In this document: piece by piece, positions 7,608-7,822 of the stretch
Position numbering within the stretch: position 1 is the first letter of the stretch
Layout of the letters: every line of letters begins with the position of its first letter
NCBI GenBank assembly: GCA_037443545.1
Contig: JBBIOD010000084.1
Span: 1 to 7,822 of the forward strand
Direction: 5' to 3'
Source: JASEGV01 sp037443545
GTDB lineage: Bacteria; Bacteroidota; Ignavibacteria; UBA10030; BY39
DNA: 7,822 nt
Program-made: the position numbers and the translations under genes
The notes under the pieces: model-generated
Told to the model about the DNA's origin: nothing
Databases searched by the model: none
What the model saw: only the letters and a program-made list of their open reading frames with translations

Positions 7608-7636
7608 AATATAGGATAAAATCGGTGAATTGGCAA
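7608..7636 (-). promoter_or_regulatory. Putative sigma70-type promoter of the TatD-radical SAM / HEAT-cyclophilin operon
   Basis: On the minus strand TTGCCA (7631-7636) and TATATT (7608-7613) are separated by exactly 17 bases. Each hexamer differs from consensus at one position. Transcription would begin near 7601, leaving a leader of about 18 bases before the ATG at 7582. This is the best promoter match I found in the window and is well placed to drive both downstream genes. Confidence 0.55.
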
Positions 7637-7769
7637 AATTGTTGGAACCATTGAATATTGGAGGGATTGAGGATTTATGCGTTCTCTTGTTACTCGAGAA
7701 CCTACTTATTTAGCCGGATTTTGAGTGTCCGCAGTGCGAACTCATCCAGAAAACAAACTTATTGGTCAG

Positions 7770-7822
7770 CTAATCAATTGCTTCGATATGAGCTTGACGT
7801 CGTTCAAAATCGAATTCGATAA
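7770..7822 (-). CDS. Possible C-terminal end of a gene cut by the window edge
   Basis: One minus-strand frame enters at 7820 and is open for 16 codons to a TAG at 7770-7772, reading IEFDFERRQAHIEAID. The composition (charged, helix-like, mixed codons) looks protein-like, and its strand agrees with every other gene here. Sixteen codons are too few to prove a gene, and I do not recognise the family. A plus-strand frame from 7725 to the end is also open, without a convincing ribosome binding site. The remaining bases between 7637 and 7769 hold no gene that I can support. Confidence 0.25.
   Translation of the reverse strand, partial: IEFDFERRQAHIEAID

Noticed and set aside
7681..7701. Inverted repeat GTTCTC-9-GAGAAC in the right-hand intergenic region
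   Set aside because: It is a six-pair stem with no T run on either side and no link to a known operator. A chance origin is reasonable.
7809..7820. Perfect 12-base palindrome ATCGAATTCGAT at the window edge
   Set aside because: It is a single copy, and it lies inside the possible partial coding frame. Nothing supports an operator or attachment site.
7725..7822. Plus-strand frame open to the window edge
   Set aside because: Its possible GTG and ATG starts lack a ribosome binding site, and it runs opposite to every other gene. Too little sequence remains to judge it.

Overview
The window carries five protein-coding units, all on the minus strand. The sequence is fairly AT-rich. The most telling taxonomic clue is a type IX secretion (T9SS) type-A tail with the NYPNPFNPTT signature, which points to the Bacteroidota/Chlorobiota/Ignavibacteriota side of the tree. 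Unlike many Bacteroidota, the genes have clear Shine-Dalgarno sequences (for example GAGGGGG and AAGGGGA), and one has a sigma70-like promoter. An Ignavibacteria-like or related lineage is my best inference, not a proven placement.

In transcription order, from right to left: (1) 7583-7822 is mostly intergenic. It holds a good -35/-10 pair and perhaps the last 16 codons of a gene cut by the window edge. (2) 6170-7582 encodes a natural fusion of a TatD-family metal-dependent hydrolase with a TatD-linked radical SAM domain. (3) 4078-6159 encodes an exported HEAT-repeat protein ending in a cyclophilin-type peptidyl-prolyl isomerase domain. Its ribosome binding site overlaps the stop region of the gene before it, so the two probably form one transcript. 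(4) 3303-3987 is a small, apparently broken T9SS cargo gene. It has its own promoter, a strong ribosome binding site and a signal-peptide-like start, then a frame change and an in-frame TAG inside a fibronectin-III-like domain. The 3' part (3303-3812) is still readable as a domain remnant plus T9SS tail. (5) 1611-3254 encodes a stand-alone large (catalytic) subunit of a B12-dependent acyl-CoA mutase, very probably methylmalonyl-CoA mutase. (6) 58-1599 encodes GMP synthase (GuaA), 11 bases after the mutase stop, so these two are probably cotranscribed.

The window is mostly housekeeping: purine synthesis, propionate/methylmalonyl metabolism, envelope protein folding and a TatD-type hydrolase. 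I see no defence system, CRISPR array, insertion sequence, tRNA or rRNA. The points most worth a second look are the two domain fusions encoded in tandem and the decaying T9SS cargo gene.
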